DNA of 26,854 bases from Anthropogastromicrobium chipingensis_A (GTDB lineage: Bacteria > Bacillota > Clostridia > Lachnospirales > Lachnospiraceae), in assembly GCA_963605535.1 (NCBI GenBank), contig CAVCXB010000032.1:1-26854 (forward strand). Direction: 5' to 3'. A program made the translations under genes and the position numbers. A model generated the notes under the pieces. The model had not been told where the DNA came from, ran no database searches, and was given only the letters and a program-made list of their open reading frames with translations. Positions 1 through 6,865 of the stretch are shown one piece after another (position 1 is the first letter of the stretch; every line of letters starts with the position of its first letter).

Positions 1-182
1 TTGAAGGATTGTCCCATCGCCTGCTCAAACATTTCTCCAAAATTATCTGCTTCCAGATTCCAATGACGCTGAAAATGGTTTACCGCTCTCCACTTATAAA
101 GCTCATCATGTTCCTTATCCGTTAATACATTGTAGCTTTCAATGTAATTATGAAACAATTTTGCTAAATTTGCCTGATTCAT
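1..182 (-). CDS. N-terminus of a putative McrB-type AAA ATPase (partial)
   Basis: Only the first 60 codons are present; the gene runs off the left edge. The ATG at 182 has an AGGAGG site seven bases upstream and a promoter further up, so the start is well supported. The visible part is hydrophilic and aromatic, with the stretch YKWRAVNHFQRHW followed by an acidic DNFGEMF segment. From memory, N-termini with YKWxAVxxFQxxW followed by a DFxEM-like stretch occur in AAA-family, 5-methylcytosine-specific restriction ATPases (McrB) of Clostridia, which would form a GTP-driven restriction complex with McrC. The ATPase motifs themselves lie outside the window, so the family call is tentative. Being a neighbour of an XRE-ImmA-PIN operon fits a defence island. 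The presence of a real gene is much surer than its function. Confidence 0.45.
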   Translation of the reverse strand, partial: MNQANLAKLFHNYIESYNVLTDKEHDELYKWRAVNHFQRHWNLEADNFGEMFEQAMGQSF

Positions 183-231
183 TTTGGTACCTCCTATTTT
201 GTTTTTCTTTGTACAATTAGTTGCTAATTTT

Positions 232-260
232 ATTATAAACAGGCTGGAGGCAAGCTGCAA
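232..260 (-). promoter_or_regulatory. Promoter of the partial left-edge gene
   Basis: On the minus strand there is a perfect TATAAT (232-237) and a weaker TTGCAG -35 (255-260) with a 17-base spacer. It lies about 50 bases before the ATG at 182. The rest of the gap up to the terminator at 340-389 is very AT-rich and holds nothing else that I recognise. Confidence 0.6.
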
Positions 261-339
261 TGTATTTTTTTGAAAAAAATCAAAAATATATTTTCAAATT
301 CGTTAAAATTCGTTGCTAATATCCATTTTGTTGTAGAAT

Positions 340-389
340 AAAAATCTCGTCTGCTCCAGCATGCTACCGCTGAAACAAACGAGATTTTT
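340..389 (-). terminator. Terminator after the XRE-ImmA-PIN operon
   Basis: Perfect 11-bp arms AAAAATCTCGT (340-350) and ACGAGATTTTT (379-389) enclose a 28-base loop. On the minus strand the stem runs straight into a T-rich end. It begins 24 bases beyond the stop of the PIN-like gene. The arms are symmetric, so it could work in both directions, but no plus-strand gene precedes it. Confidence 0.7.
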
Positions 390-412
390 CATTATTCATA
401 TGCCATTTCCCA

Positions 413-1069
413 TCATAGTATTTTCCTTAGCATCTGAAACTTCTGCTTTATATTTATATTGTTTTCAACAGCCAGTTTCTTTATCCACTCCGTATCTTCA
501 TTTCTATATGGATCTTTAACAAATCTTTTAATAAACTTTATCAATTGACTTTTCAAAGACCAGTTAAGATTCGACGCTACATTAATTGAATTAAAATCAT
601 TTATTGTTTGATTTTCATCTACCATGCCAAGCAAGTATCTGAGAATTAAAACATCTGCAAAAGTAAATGGCATGATATCATCTTCAAACTGCAAGAGCGA
701 CATATATGGTCCACCCTGTTTGGTATCATTTGTTACTAACGAATATGCACCAAGTGTTTGAGCCAACGATATTGCATATACTTCCCCCAAATCACCCGTA
801 CCATACAAATTTCTATTCTCATTTACATTGTACTCAAAAATCTTATACACCTGTAATTTTTTTAACTTTTGATCTGTATATAACTCAATCTTTCCAGCCG
901 CAATATCAAGATCAACCTGCAAAAGCACATCCTGTCCATGATTTTCTAACTCAATTTTGCGAATCTGCTCATAAATAAACACACCTTCATCAAAAAAATC
1001 AAATAATATATCTTGTAAGCCAGCCTTATAAAAATGAATTATAGCATTCGTGTCCAAAGAGGCTCTCAA
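413..1069 (-). CDS. PIN-like domain protein, third gene of the XRE-ImmA operon
   Basis: A 218-residue protein. The N-terminal SLDTNAIIHF carries the first acidic residue of a PIN ribonuclease fold (D6). Acidic residues follow near E40/E42, in GTGDLGE (D93, E96) and in VTNDT (D115), matching the usual order of a PIN metal site; this suggests a metal-dependent RNase. The C-terminal 70 residues are basic and outside the PIN core. The start is TTG, chosen because AGGAGG stands nine bases upstream at 1079-1084 and because it overlaps the preceding stop as TTGA, so translation is probably coupled to the ImmA gene. In context it may be the effector or toxin that the peptidase and XRE regulator control; that role is inference. 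It could also be a PIN relative with no nuclease activity. Confidence 0.65.
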   Translation of the reverse strand: MRASLDTNAIIHFYKAGLQDILFDFFDEGVFIYEQIRKIELENHGQDVLLQVDLDIAAGKIELYTDQKLKKLQVYKIFEYNVNENRNLYGTGDLGEVYAISLAQTLGAYSLVTNDTKQGGPYMSLLQFEDDIMPFTFADVLILRYLLGMVDENQTINDFNSINVASNLNWSLKSQLIKFIKRFVKDPYRNEDTEWIKKLAVENNINIKQKFQMLRKIL

Positions 1070-1884
1070 TTGTCTAAACCTCCTATCAAATCATCCAAAT
1101 CATCGTCATCATCACACTGCTCAACAAGCTTATCACTAACATCATCAATAGTAAGATGATAACAGTCTAATACCTTTTCCAATGTTTCCTTTGGTACTGC
1201 GTTGTGATTATAATTATATATTACATAATCAATATACTCATACGGAATATGAATCTCATTACTAGGCAAATTTAATCTTGCATTTCCACCAACACTGCGA
1301 AGCAGATTTCCAACCTTTTTCTCAATCTTTTCATTGTCGAGACACAATCTTTGCTCAGAGTCTATAAACTTCAAACGTTCTAGTCGGTTTAATGCCATAT
1401 CAAAGCTTACATTAAACTCTGACATAATACGGGCAATGTCCATTGCAGATAATCCTTTTCCAGGAATTTTCTCTATTTCTAAATCAATAAACCGATTCAC
1501 CTGATCAAATGGCATTAACAAACAAGCGGCAAAGTAATTCGCTTCTTCTTCTTTTTCATCTGTACTTCGACCATTTATTGTCATATTATCATCAATAAAA
1601 GAATTACCATCCTTTAAATGAAAAATAATATGACCGATTTCATGAGCAAGTGTAAAAATCTCTCTCGATAATCGAATACAACTATTTGTAAAAATTATAG
1701 TATCATTATCTTTTTTTACACTAAAACCAAGATCTGCATTCTCTCCAAGAGGATATCTTAATAATTTATATCCCAAGCTTTCACAATCCTTGAATAAATC
1801 AATGATTCCATATCTACTGACATTACACTTTTCTCTAAGTGAATTCGCTTTAATACGAATTTCCCGCTCTGTACTCTCTTGCAT
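1066..1884 (-). CDS. ImmA/IrrE family metallopeptidase
   Basis: A 272-residue protein with the zinc peptidase motif HEIGH at residues 81-85 and a downstream acidic helix KEEEANYFAACLLMP (about 111-125) that should give the third metal ligand, as in ImmA, IrrE and other DUF955 proteins. These enzymes cleave XRE-type repressors or act as toxins next to them. The C-terminal 120 residues have no recognised domain and end in an acidic run, DDDDDLDD. The start chosen is the ATG at 1884, eight bases after an AGGAGG and just past the XRE stop at 1896. A longer frame from 1929 would overlap the XRE gene and lacks a ribosome site. The downstream PIN-like gene overlaps its stop. Likely substrate: the XRE protein encoded upstream, by analogy only. 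Confidence 0.85.
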   Translation of the reverse strand: MQESTEREIRIKANSLREKCNVSRYGIIDLFKDCESLGYKLLRYPLGENADLGFSVKKDNDTIIFTNSCIRLSREIFTLAHEIGHIIFHLKDGNSFIDDNMTINGRSTDEKEEEANYFAACLLMPFDQVNRFIDLEIEKIPGKGLSAMDIARIMSEFNVSFDMALNRLERLKFIDSEQRLCLDNEKIEKKVGNLLRSVGGNARLNLPSNEIHIPYEYIDYVIYNYNHNAVPKETLEKVLDCYHLTIDDVSDKLVEQCDDDDDLDDLIGGLDN

Positions 1885-1895
1885 TTGAGCACCTC

Positions 1896-2228
1896 CTAAA
1901 TCATATCCTTGTGCTGAAGTTTTTCGCATACATGCTTATTTGCATAAAATAGATCAAGCATATCAAATATTTTTTTAGAAGACCCGTGCTCTTCTCCTGC
2001 TCTGTACTCGACTGTTGGAGTCTCATCCAGTACTTTTGTTATGTCACCTACCGTTACATCAAGAACTGCTGCAATTTTAGAAAGAATATCCAACGTAACG
2101 CTATTAACGCCACTCTCAATCCTTGCATATTTCTGTCTGCTCACTCCAATTTGCTCTGCAATTTGCTCCTGCGTAAATTGTTTTGCACTTCTTAACTCTT
2201 TAATACGGTTACCCAACTTTTCATTCAT
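1896..2228 (-). CDS. XRE-family HTH transcriptional regulator
   Basis: A 110-residue protein with a Cro/C1-type helix-turn-helix over residues 6-64. TQEQIAEQIGVSRQKYARIESG contributes the two DNA-binding helices. A 45-residue tail without a recognised domain follows and could be an interaction or cleavage segment. The start chosen is the ATG at 2228, preceded by AGGAGGG at good spacing, rather than the ATG at 2249. It is the first gene of a three-gene operon with the ImmA peptidase (gap of 11 bases) and the PIN-like protein. Repeated boxes sit just upstream of its promoter, so it most likely regulates its own operon. It is an antitoxin candidate by analogy with XRE/ImmA pairs such as RosmerTA. 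Confidence 0.88.
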   Translation of the reverse strand: MNEKLGNRIKELRSAKQFTQEQIAEQIGVSRQKYARIESGVNSVTLDILSKIAAVLDVTVGDITKVLDETPTVEYRAGEEHGSSKKIFDMLDLFYANKHVCEKLQHKDMI

Positions 2229-2263
2229 AATCAACCCTCCTTTTCTCATCTCTGTGTACTATT

Positions 2264-2291
2264 ATTCTATCACAAAAATGAGCAAAGTCAA
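2264..2291 (-). promoter_or_regulatory. Sigma-A promoter of the XRE-ImmA-PIN operon
   Basis: Minus-strand TTGACT (2286-2291) and TAGAAT (2264-2269) with a 16-base spacer, about 35 bases before the XRE start codon. It lies directly downstream of the inverted and direct repeats at 2298-2342. Confidence 0.75.
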
Positions 2292-2297
2292 CCGTTC

Positions 2298-2342
2298 ATG
2301 TTATATTTTTATAACATAACTTATTGATTATGTTATATTTTT
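2298..2342. repeat. Operator-like palindrome and direct repeat upstream of the XRE promoter
   Basis: A palindrome with arms TGTTATA (2299-2305) and TATAACA (2310-2316) around TTTT. The 13-base string ATGTTATATTTTT occurs at 2298-2310 and again at 2330-2342, a spacing of 32 bases (about three helical turns), placing two sites on one face of the DNA. The boxes lie immediately upstream of the -35 element. They are good candidates for the XRE protein's binding sites, for activation or repression. Confidence 0.55.
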
Positions 2343-2383
2343 GTTTCATTCAAAACATATACCCCTTTTAATATGCCGAATTC

Positions 2384-3455
2384 TCACTCGGTATAATACT
2401 GTGCCTGTGCGTGCCACAGCTCGTAATATTTTCCCTGTGTATCTGCAACCAGTTCTTCATGCGTACCCTGCTGAATTACTGCCCCTTTGTGGAAGACAAG
2501 GATTTCATCACAGAACTTGCAGGAGGACAGACGATGCGAACGGGCCCTCTTTGTTTCGGTTGTATTTATCGCAAATCTTATCCTGACGATACATTCGCAT
2601 ATCCATTGCAAGCTCCTTTGAGTAGCCCAGCCATCCAAAGAAGAAAAAGAGTCGATTTCCCAGATTCTGACTACCTGCATATTTCGCATAATAGCTGCCT
2701 TCTTTGTTTTCAAAGACTGGTGCAAGAAAGGTAACCGCGAGCATCACTGCAATGACACCTATCACGACTAGCGGATTGTTTAAAATTGCAAATGAGCGGT
2801 TCGTATCCTCTGGCACTTTACTAAGAAATAAGGAAACGGTCAGCGAAATACCACCAAGAATCGTCAGAATCGAAGAGATTGCTTTTTCATAGGAAAGAAA
2901 TGCATTGTAAAGTCCCCATCCACTGCTGTTCATATTCTGACGTATCGTGGATAACAGCTCAGACGTATGGGTATCGTCAAGGCTTGCAAAATCCATATCG
3001 AGCATTTTTTCAGACAGAATTTTTTCTATTTTTAACAGCATTCCTGCGTTCTGTGTTTGCCTCCATTTGCTTAAAAAGGCAGACACGAGTGCGATTGCTG
3101 CCTCTGCTATGAGCGTAATACCAACTAACAGTTTCAAGCGTTCAATGTTTCGCGCCCCCGCCAGCTCATCAATAATAAGCGCAGAAAGAAAAATTCCCAC
3201 ATAAGGCGTCAGTGAGGACCAGATGATCATGAAAATGCGTGACACAATCATCTGCGGATTGCGCTTATAAAAAATCCTAATCGCCCGATTCGTAAGACCG
3301 ATGACCTCACGCCACGACAGCTGCTTTTTTGTCTGTTTTCTGCCCGTTGCCTTTGGCTCTGTCGCCTTTTTATCCGTCTTTTTATCCGTCTTTTTATCCA
3401 TCTTATCCATCTTTTCATCCGTCTTCTTATTTCTCTTCTTCGCTGTTTCCTTCAT
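2384..3455 (-). pseudogene. ABC exporter subunit with a large internal deletion
   Basis: The second subunit of the exporter pair. From the ATG at 3455 (good GGAGAGGAG site; overlaps the end of the upstream gene by 29 bases) the frame codes for a lysine-rich tail and then membrane segments of an exporter transmembrane domain, up to about 2540. There the frame ends at TGA 2508. A different frame from about 2540 to 2384 supplies a typical ATPase C-terminus: SHRLSSCKFCDEI (H-loop region), then GTHEEL. The missing piece is the rest of the membrane domain and the ATPase with Walker A, signature and Walker B, roughly 0.8 kb compared with a normal protein of about 600 residues. The junction also shifts the frame, so no functional transporter half can be made. 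A deletion or an assembly collapse could explain it. Confidence 0.85.
3369..3425. repeat. 12-bp coding repeats in the ABC subunit N-terminus
   Basis: Near-tandem units of the type AAGACGGATAAA, one of them 9 bp long, encode the charged run KTDEKMDKMDKKTDKKTDKK before the first membrane segment. The repeats keep the reading frame. A comparable 12-bp repeat marks the partner gene at 5254-5325. Confidence 0.75.
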
Positions 3456-5358
3456 GGCACTCCTCTCCTTCCCGATAATAATTGCTTTGCACCTCATAAA
3501 GCTTTGCGTATCTGCCGCCTTGTGCTAACAACTGCTCATGTGTCCCTTCCTCGCTGATTTTGCCATCTGCAATCAAAAGAATGCGGTCACAAAAACGAGT
3601 CGATGCCAGTCGGTGTGAAATATACACGGATGATTTTCCGCGTGTCATCTCATTGTATTTTTCATATAATTGCGACTCTGCAATCGGGTCAAGTGCTGCT
3701 GTCGGCTCATCAAGAACAACAAATGGCGCATCCTTGTAGAGCGCACGTGCCAGCATAAGGCGCTGTGTTTCTCCTCCTGAAAGAAGAATTGCATTTTCAA
3801 ATACTTGTCGATTCAAATATGTTTCATAGCCATCCTTTAAGGATTCGATTTTCTCTCGCAGTCCCGCTTTCTCCACACAGTTCCTTACACGCTCCATGTC
3901 AATCTGCTCGCAGCTTTGCGCAACATTCGTGGCTATCGTCCCTGCCAACAGCGAAAAGGTCTGAAAGACCGCCGAAAATAGTTCATAATACTCCGCCCGA
4001 TTAAAGAGGCGAATGTCCATTCCATTTAACAAAACTCGCCCTTTTGTCGGATCAAGAAAGCCACACATTAACTTAATGAGCGTCGTTTTTCCGGCACCAT
4101 TCAGGCCGACTACTGCAAGCTTCTCACCAGGGCGAAGCGTAAGATTGATATTGGAAAGGGTATCCTTGGCGGCTTCTGGATATCGAAACGAGACATTCTC
4201 AAGGCGAATCTCATATTGCCCATCTGCCTTTTTTGGAATTGGTTCACCACCCTCAAAGCAGAAAGACTCATCAAATTCCAGGCATTCGCGAACCGTTGAA
4301 ATATCAAGTGACTGCCTATGAAGGAGTTGAAAACCATCAAGAATTCCGGTCACCCAGACAGTAAAGCCACCGATTGCACTGAAAAGCAAAAGAAATTCGG
4401 CCACATCAAGATTATTTGCAACCACAAGGCCAATCAAATATACATACGCGATGGCGTTGCGAAAAAACATCAGTACCAGATCTACAATCTTTGCCCAGAT
4501 ATATACGCTCTGCGCCTTCTTTTGAAATGCAGTATAGGCTTCCATTGCCTTGTCGTGCAATTCTTCGAGCCATGTGCGCAGTCCAAAGATGCGAATATCT
4601 TTCGCTGCTGTCAGATCTCTCGCATTTCTTGTAAGATAATTCATCTGCTTTTCGTACTCTGCTTCTTCCTCGCGGTGACAATAGCCCCATGTATTCAGTG
4701 AATTGCTCACAGCATAACTGATTCCTGTCGTCGCCAAAACCACCAGCATCAAAAATGGCTGAACCGACGACAGAAGAATCACATAAAAGATAAAACCAAC
4801 AAGATTGGTCAAAAGATCTGTGAGTGTCGTCCATATCGCTTCTGTTGCCTCTCCATTGGAACTGATTGCCTCCTGTGACTTGGCACTCAGTTTCTGATAT
4901 TTGTCATTAAACAAATTCGGATAGGATGTCGTCGCTGCCTTTTTATTTAGCATTGTAAGCAGTTCGCAGCGAACACTGATTCTTCCACAGATTGTATTTC
5001 GATCAACATACGCGGCCGCTGCCGATACTACCATCAGCATCAGTACAAATGCCAGAATCGTCAGCATCAATGTGGATACGCCTGCCTGTCGTTCCACCAC
5101 GGAAAGTATCACCGGCGACACATACAGATTGATTAGATTCAGTGCAACTGCTAAGACGGCTGCAAGAATACTCAGCACAAGCACCTTTTTCTCTTTCGAT
5201 ATCCAGGCAAGCCGAATCATGAACCACGTATTTTGTGCCATGTTGTATTTTGGTTTTGAAGTATTTCTTGAAGCATTTTTTGAAACGTTTTTTGAAGCAT
5301 TTCTTGACGTATTTCTTGAAGCATTCTTTGTTTTCTCTTTCATTCCATCAAACACCAT
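3427..5358 (-). CDS. ABC exporter, fused membrane and ATPase domains
   Basis: A 643-residue half-transporter that needs a partner half. Residues 12-35 are a basic low-complexity tail of six four-residue repeats. The six-helix membrane domain covers about 55-345 and the ATPase about 380-620: Walker A GLNGAGKTT (418-426), Q466 in the Q-loop, signature LSGGE (526-530), Walker B VVLDEP (547-552) and H582. All catalytic positions look intact. It probably exports a peptide or drug across the cytoplasmic membrane as a heterodimer with the next gene, which is broken here, so this subunit may be orphaned or form a homodimer. The ATG at 5358 has a poorly spaced AGAAAGG; the ATG at 5343 is an alternative. 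The LytTR/GHKL system just upstream is its likely controller. Confidence 0.93.
   Translation of the reverse strand: MVFDGMKEKTKNASRNTSRNASKNVSKNASRNTSKPKYNMAQNTWFMIRLAWISKEKKVLVLSILAAVLAVALNLINLYVSPVILSVVERQAGVSTLMLTILAFVLMLMVVSAAAAYVDRNTICGRISVRCELLTMLNKKAATTSYPNLFNDKYQKLSAKSQEAISSNGEATEAIWTTLTDLLTNLVGFIFYVILLSSVQPFLMLVVLATTGISYAVSNSLNTWGYCHREEEAEYEKQMNYLTRNARDLTAAKDIRIFGLRTWLEELHDKAMEAYTAFQKKAQSVYIWAKIVDLVLMFFRNAIAYVYLIGLVVANNLDVAEFLLLFSAIGGFTVWVTGILDGFQLLHRQSLDISTVRECLEFDESFCFEGGEPIPKKADGQYEIRLENVSFRYPEAAKDTLSNINLTLRPGEKLAVVGLNGAGKTTLIKLMCGFLDPTKGRVLLNGMDIRLFNRAEYYELFSAVFQTFSLLAGTIATNVAQSCEQIDMERVRNCVEKAGLREKIESLKDGYETYLNRQVFENAILLSGGETQRLMLARALYKDAPFVVLDEPTAALDPIAESQLYEKYNEMTRGKSSVYISHRLASTRFCDRILLIADGKISEEGTHEQLLAQGGRYAKLYEVQSNYYREGEECHEGNSEEEK
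5254..5325. repeat. Six 12-bp coding repeats in the ABC exporter N-terminus
   Basis: 72 bases made of six 12-bp units encode N-x-S-(R/K) six times, with x being A, T or V (residues 12-35). Copy number changes would stay in frame. The repeat encodes a positively charged cytoplasmic tail before the first membrane helix. Confidence 0.85.
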
Positions 5359-5382
5359 CCTTTCTGCCTTTTATCGTAACAC

Positions 5383-5416
5383 AAAAATTCGCCCCCAAAG
5401 AATCTGGGGACGAATT
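5383..5416 (-). terminator. Terminator after the two-component genes
   Basis: On the minus strand AATTCGTCCCC pairs with GGGGGCGAATT around a short loop and is followed by a T-run. It lies 30 bases beyond the kinase stop at 5446 and separates the two-component genes from the exporter genes, so the exporter needs its own promoter or read-through. I could not find a convincing exporter promoter. Confidence 0.8.
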
Positions 5417-5445
5417 GTCATTTTAAAGGGATGAATCGCACATTC

Positions 5446-6109
5446 TTATAATTGTGGGAGCAAAATTTCCGTTGTAAATGCACCATCCTCGCTGTTACGG
5501 CTGATATAGCCATCCAGTCGCTCCACAATCGCATCAATACGGACAAGCCCGAGTCCATGTCCCGCTCCTTTTGTGCTGCGAAACAGCTTTCCCTCTTTTT
5601 TCAGTTTTTTTGCCTGCTGTAAAATTGGTAAAGGAGATGTAGAGCTGTGTTCCCCGCATATCCATATACACGCGAATCACACGCTGTCCTTCCGGCAGCT
5701 TTTCGCTTGCCTCGATTGCATTGTCAAAAAGATTGCCGATAATACAGCACAGATCAATCTCGGAAGATTTCAACCGAACCGGAATGTGCGCATCCGCCAC
5801 GACTTCAATATTCTTCGCTTTTGCAAGGGAAATCTTTGAATTTAAGATGGCATCGGTCATTGGATTTCCTGTCTTGATTACGGTATCCACAGTTTGCAGA
5901 TCATCATCCAAAAGGTCAAGATAGTGCGTGATAGCCTCCCAATCTTTGGCAGCAGCATATGCCTTCATCGTCTGAATGTGGTTGCGATAGTCGTGTCGCC
6001 AGCCGCGAATCTGGCGATACATATTGTCCACCTCCCGATAATGGGTCTCAATCAGTTCCTGCTGATAGGATGCAATCTGCTTGTCGATTTTCTTTGAAAA
6101 CAGTCTCAT
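5446..6109 (-). pseudogene. GHKL sensor histidine kinase with a one-base frameshift
   Basis: From the ATG at 6109 the first frame gives a coiled N-terminus, the phosphoacceptor box WRHDYRNH (H39) and the ATP-binding N-box NLFDNAIEA (about 126-134). It then runs out of frame after about residue 166 and stops near 5534. The other frame restores a perfect end: STKGAGHGLGLVRIDAIVE (G-box), then TTEILLPQL and a stop at 5446. The shift maps to two A-runs on the coding strand, seven bases at 5605-5611 and six at 5596-5601; one extra A explains it. Without it the protein would be 220 residues. There is no membrane segment, which I believe is normal for a soluble Lachnospiraceae GHKL family. Sequencing error, slippage or real mutation cannot be told apart here. 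It follows the regulator gene with a 16-base gap. Confidence 0.85.
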
Positions 6110-6125
6110 TCACTTCATCTTGGTT

Positions 6126-6824
6126 TCACCTCATATTGATAATCGCACGGTTGATGCCGTCATAAGCACCTCTTGGCAATGGAATCGCGGTTCCATCACT
6201 TAATTTAATCTCTGCTTTGGTTACACGGCTGATCTGACTTAAATTGACGATGCAGGAACGCCCTGCGCGATAAAAACATTCGTCGAGCTGCTTTTCAAGC
6301 TCACTCAACGTCATTTTCACGGTAACATCCGATGATGCGTGAATCGTCACATAGTTGCCAAATACATCTGCATACCGGATTTGATAAATTGGCACGCGTA
6401 CCATCTCTCCGGCAACCTCAAAATTTAGTACCTTTTCATTCTTTGCAAGCTTTTGCGCTGCACGATCAAGTACCGCACAAAGCTTCTCTGTCTTCACCGG
6501 CTTCATCAGATAATGAAGTGCCGCCACCTCATAGCCCTCCAAAATATAGTCAGAATATCCTGTGATAAACACAATTTGAACGGTATCGTTTTCTTTTCGC
6601 AGCTTTTTTGCCATCGTGACGCCATCCATCTCTCCCCTCTCAATATCAAGCAGCAAAATATCATAGTCGCTTTCCTCGGCATAATGAAACAAAAAATTCT
6701 CAGCAGAAGAAAATGTGTCAATGTGGACGATATGACCACTTCTCTCTCCCCATAAAGTAACCATATTCAAAATATATTGTCTGTCCACATCACAGTCATC
6801 ACAAATGGCAATCTTATATTTCAT
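6126..6824 (-). CDS. LytTR-family response regulator
   Basis: A 232-residue DNA-binding response regulator of the AgrA/LytR type. The receiver domain spans about 1-120, with the acidic pair D9/D10, the phosphoacceptor D60 at the end of DILLLD, and the conserved lysine in LMKPV. A LytTR domain (about 130-232) shows YVTIHA and FYRAGRSCIVNL. It should bind short direct repeats upstream of its targets. The start is the ATG at 6824 with GGGGAG and AGGAG just upstream; a GTG at 6836 is the alternative. It lies 16 bases before the kinase gene and probably receives phosphate from it. With that kinase frameshifted, the regulator may be uncoupled. The ABC exporter downstream is a plausible target. Confidence 0.93.
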   Translation of the reverse strand: MKYKIAICDDCDVDRQYILNMVTLWGERSGHIVHIDTFSSAENFLFHYAEESDYDILLLDIERGEMDGVTMAKKLRKENDTVQIVFITGYSDYILEGYEVAALHYLMKPVKTEKLCAVLDRAAQKLAKNEKVLNFEVAGEMVRVPIYQIRYADVFGNYVTIHASSDVTVKMTLSELEKQLDECFYRAGRSCIVNLSQISRVTKAEIKLSDGTAIPLPRGAYDGINRAIINMR

Positions 6825-6865
6825 CTGTCTCCCCACTCCTGTCTAACTTCTTATTATTCTACTCA

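Noticed and set aside
1884..1929. Longer ImmA start that would overlap the XRE gene
   Set aside because: There is no ribosome site at 1929, and AGGAGG precedes the ATG at 1884.
3301..3528. Plus-strand frame of phenylalanine- and serine-rich residues
   Set aside because: It is the complement of the lysine/aspartate repeat region in the ABC gene.
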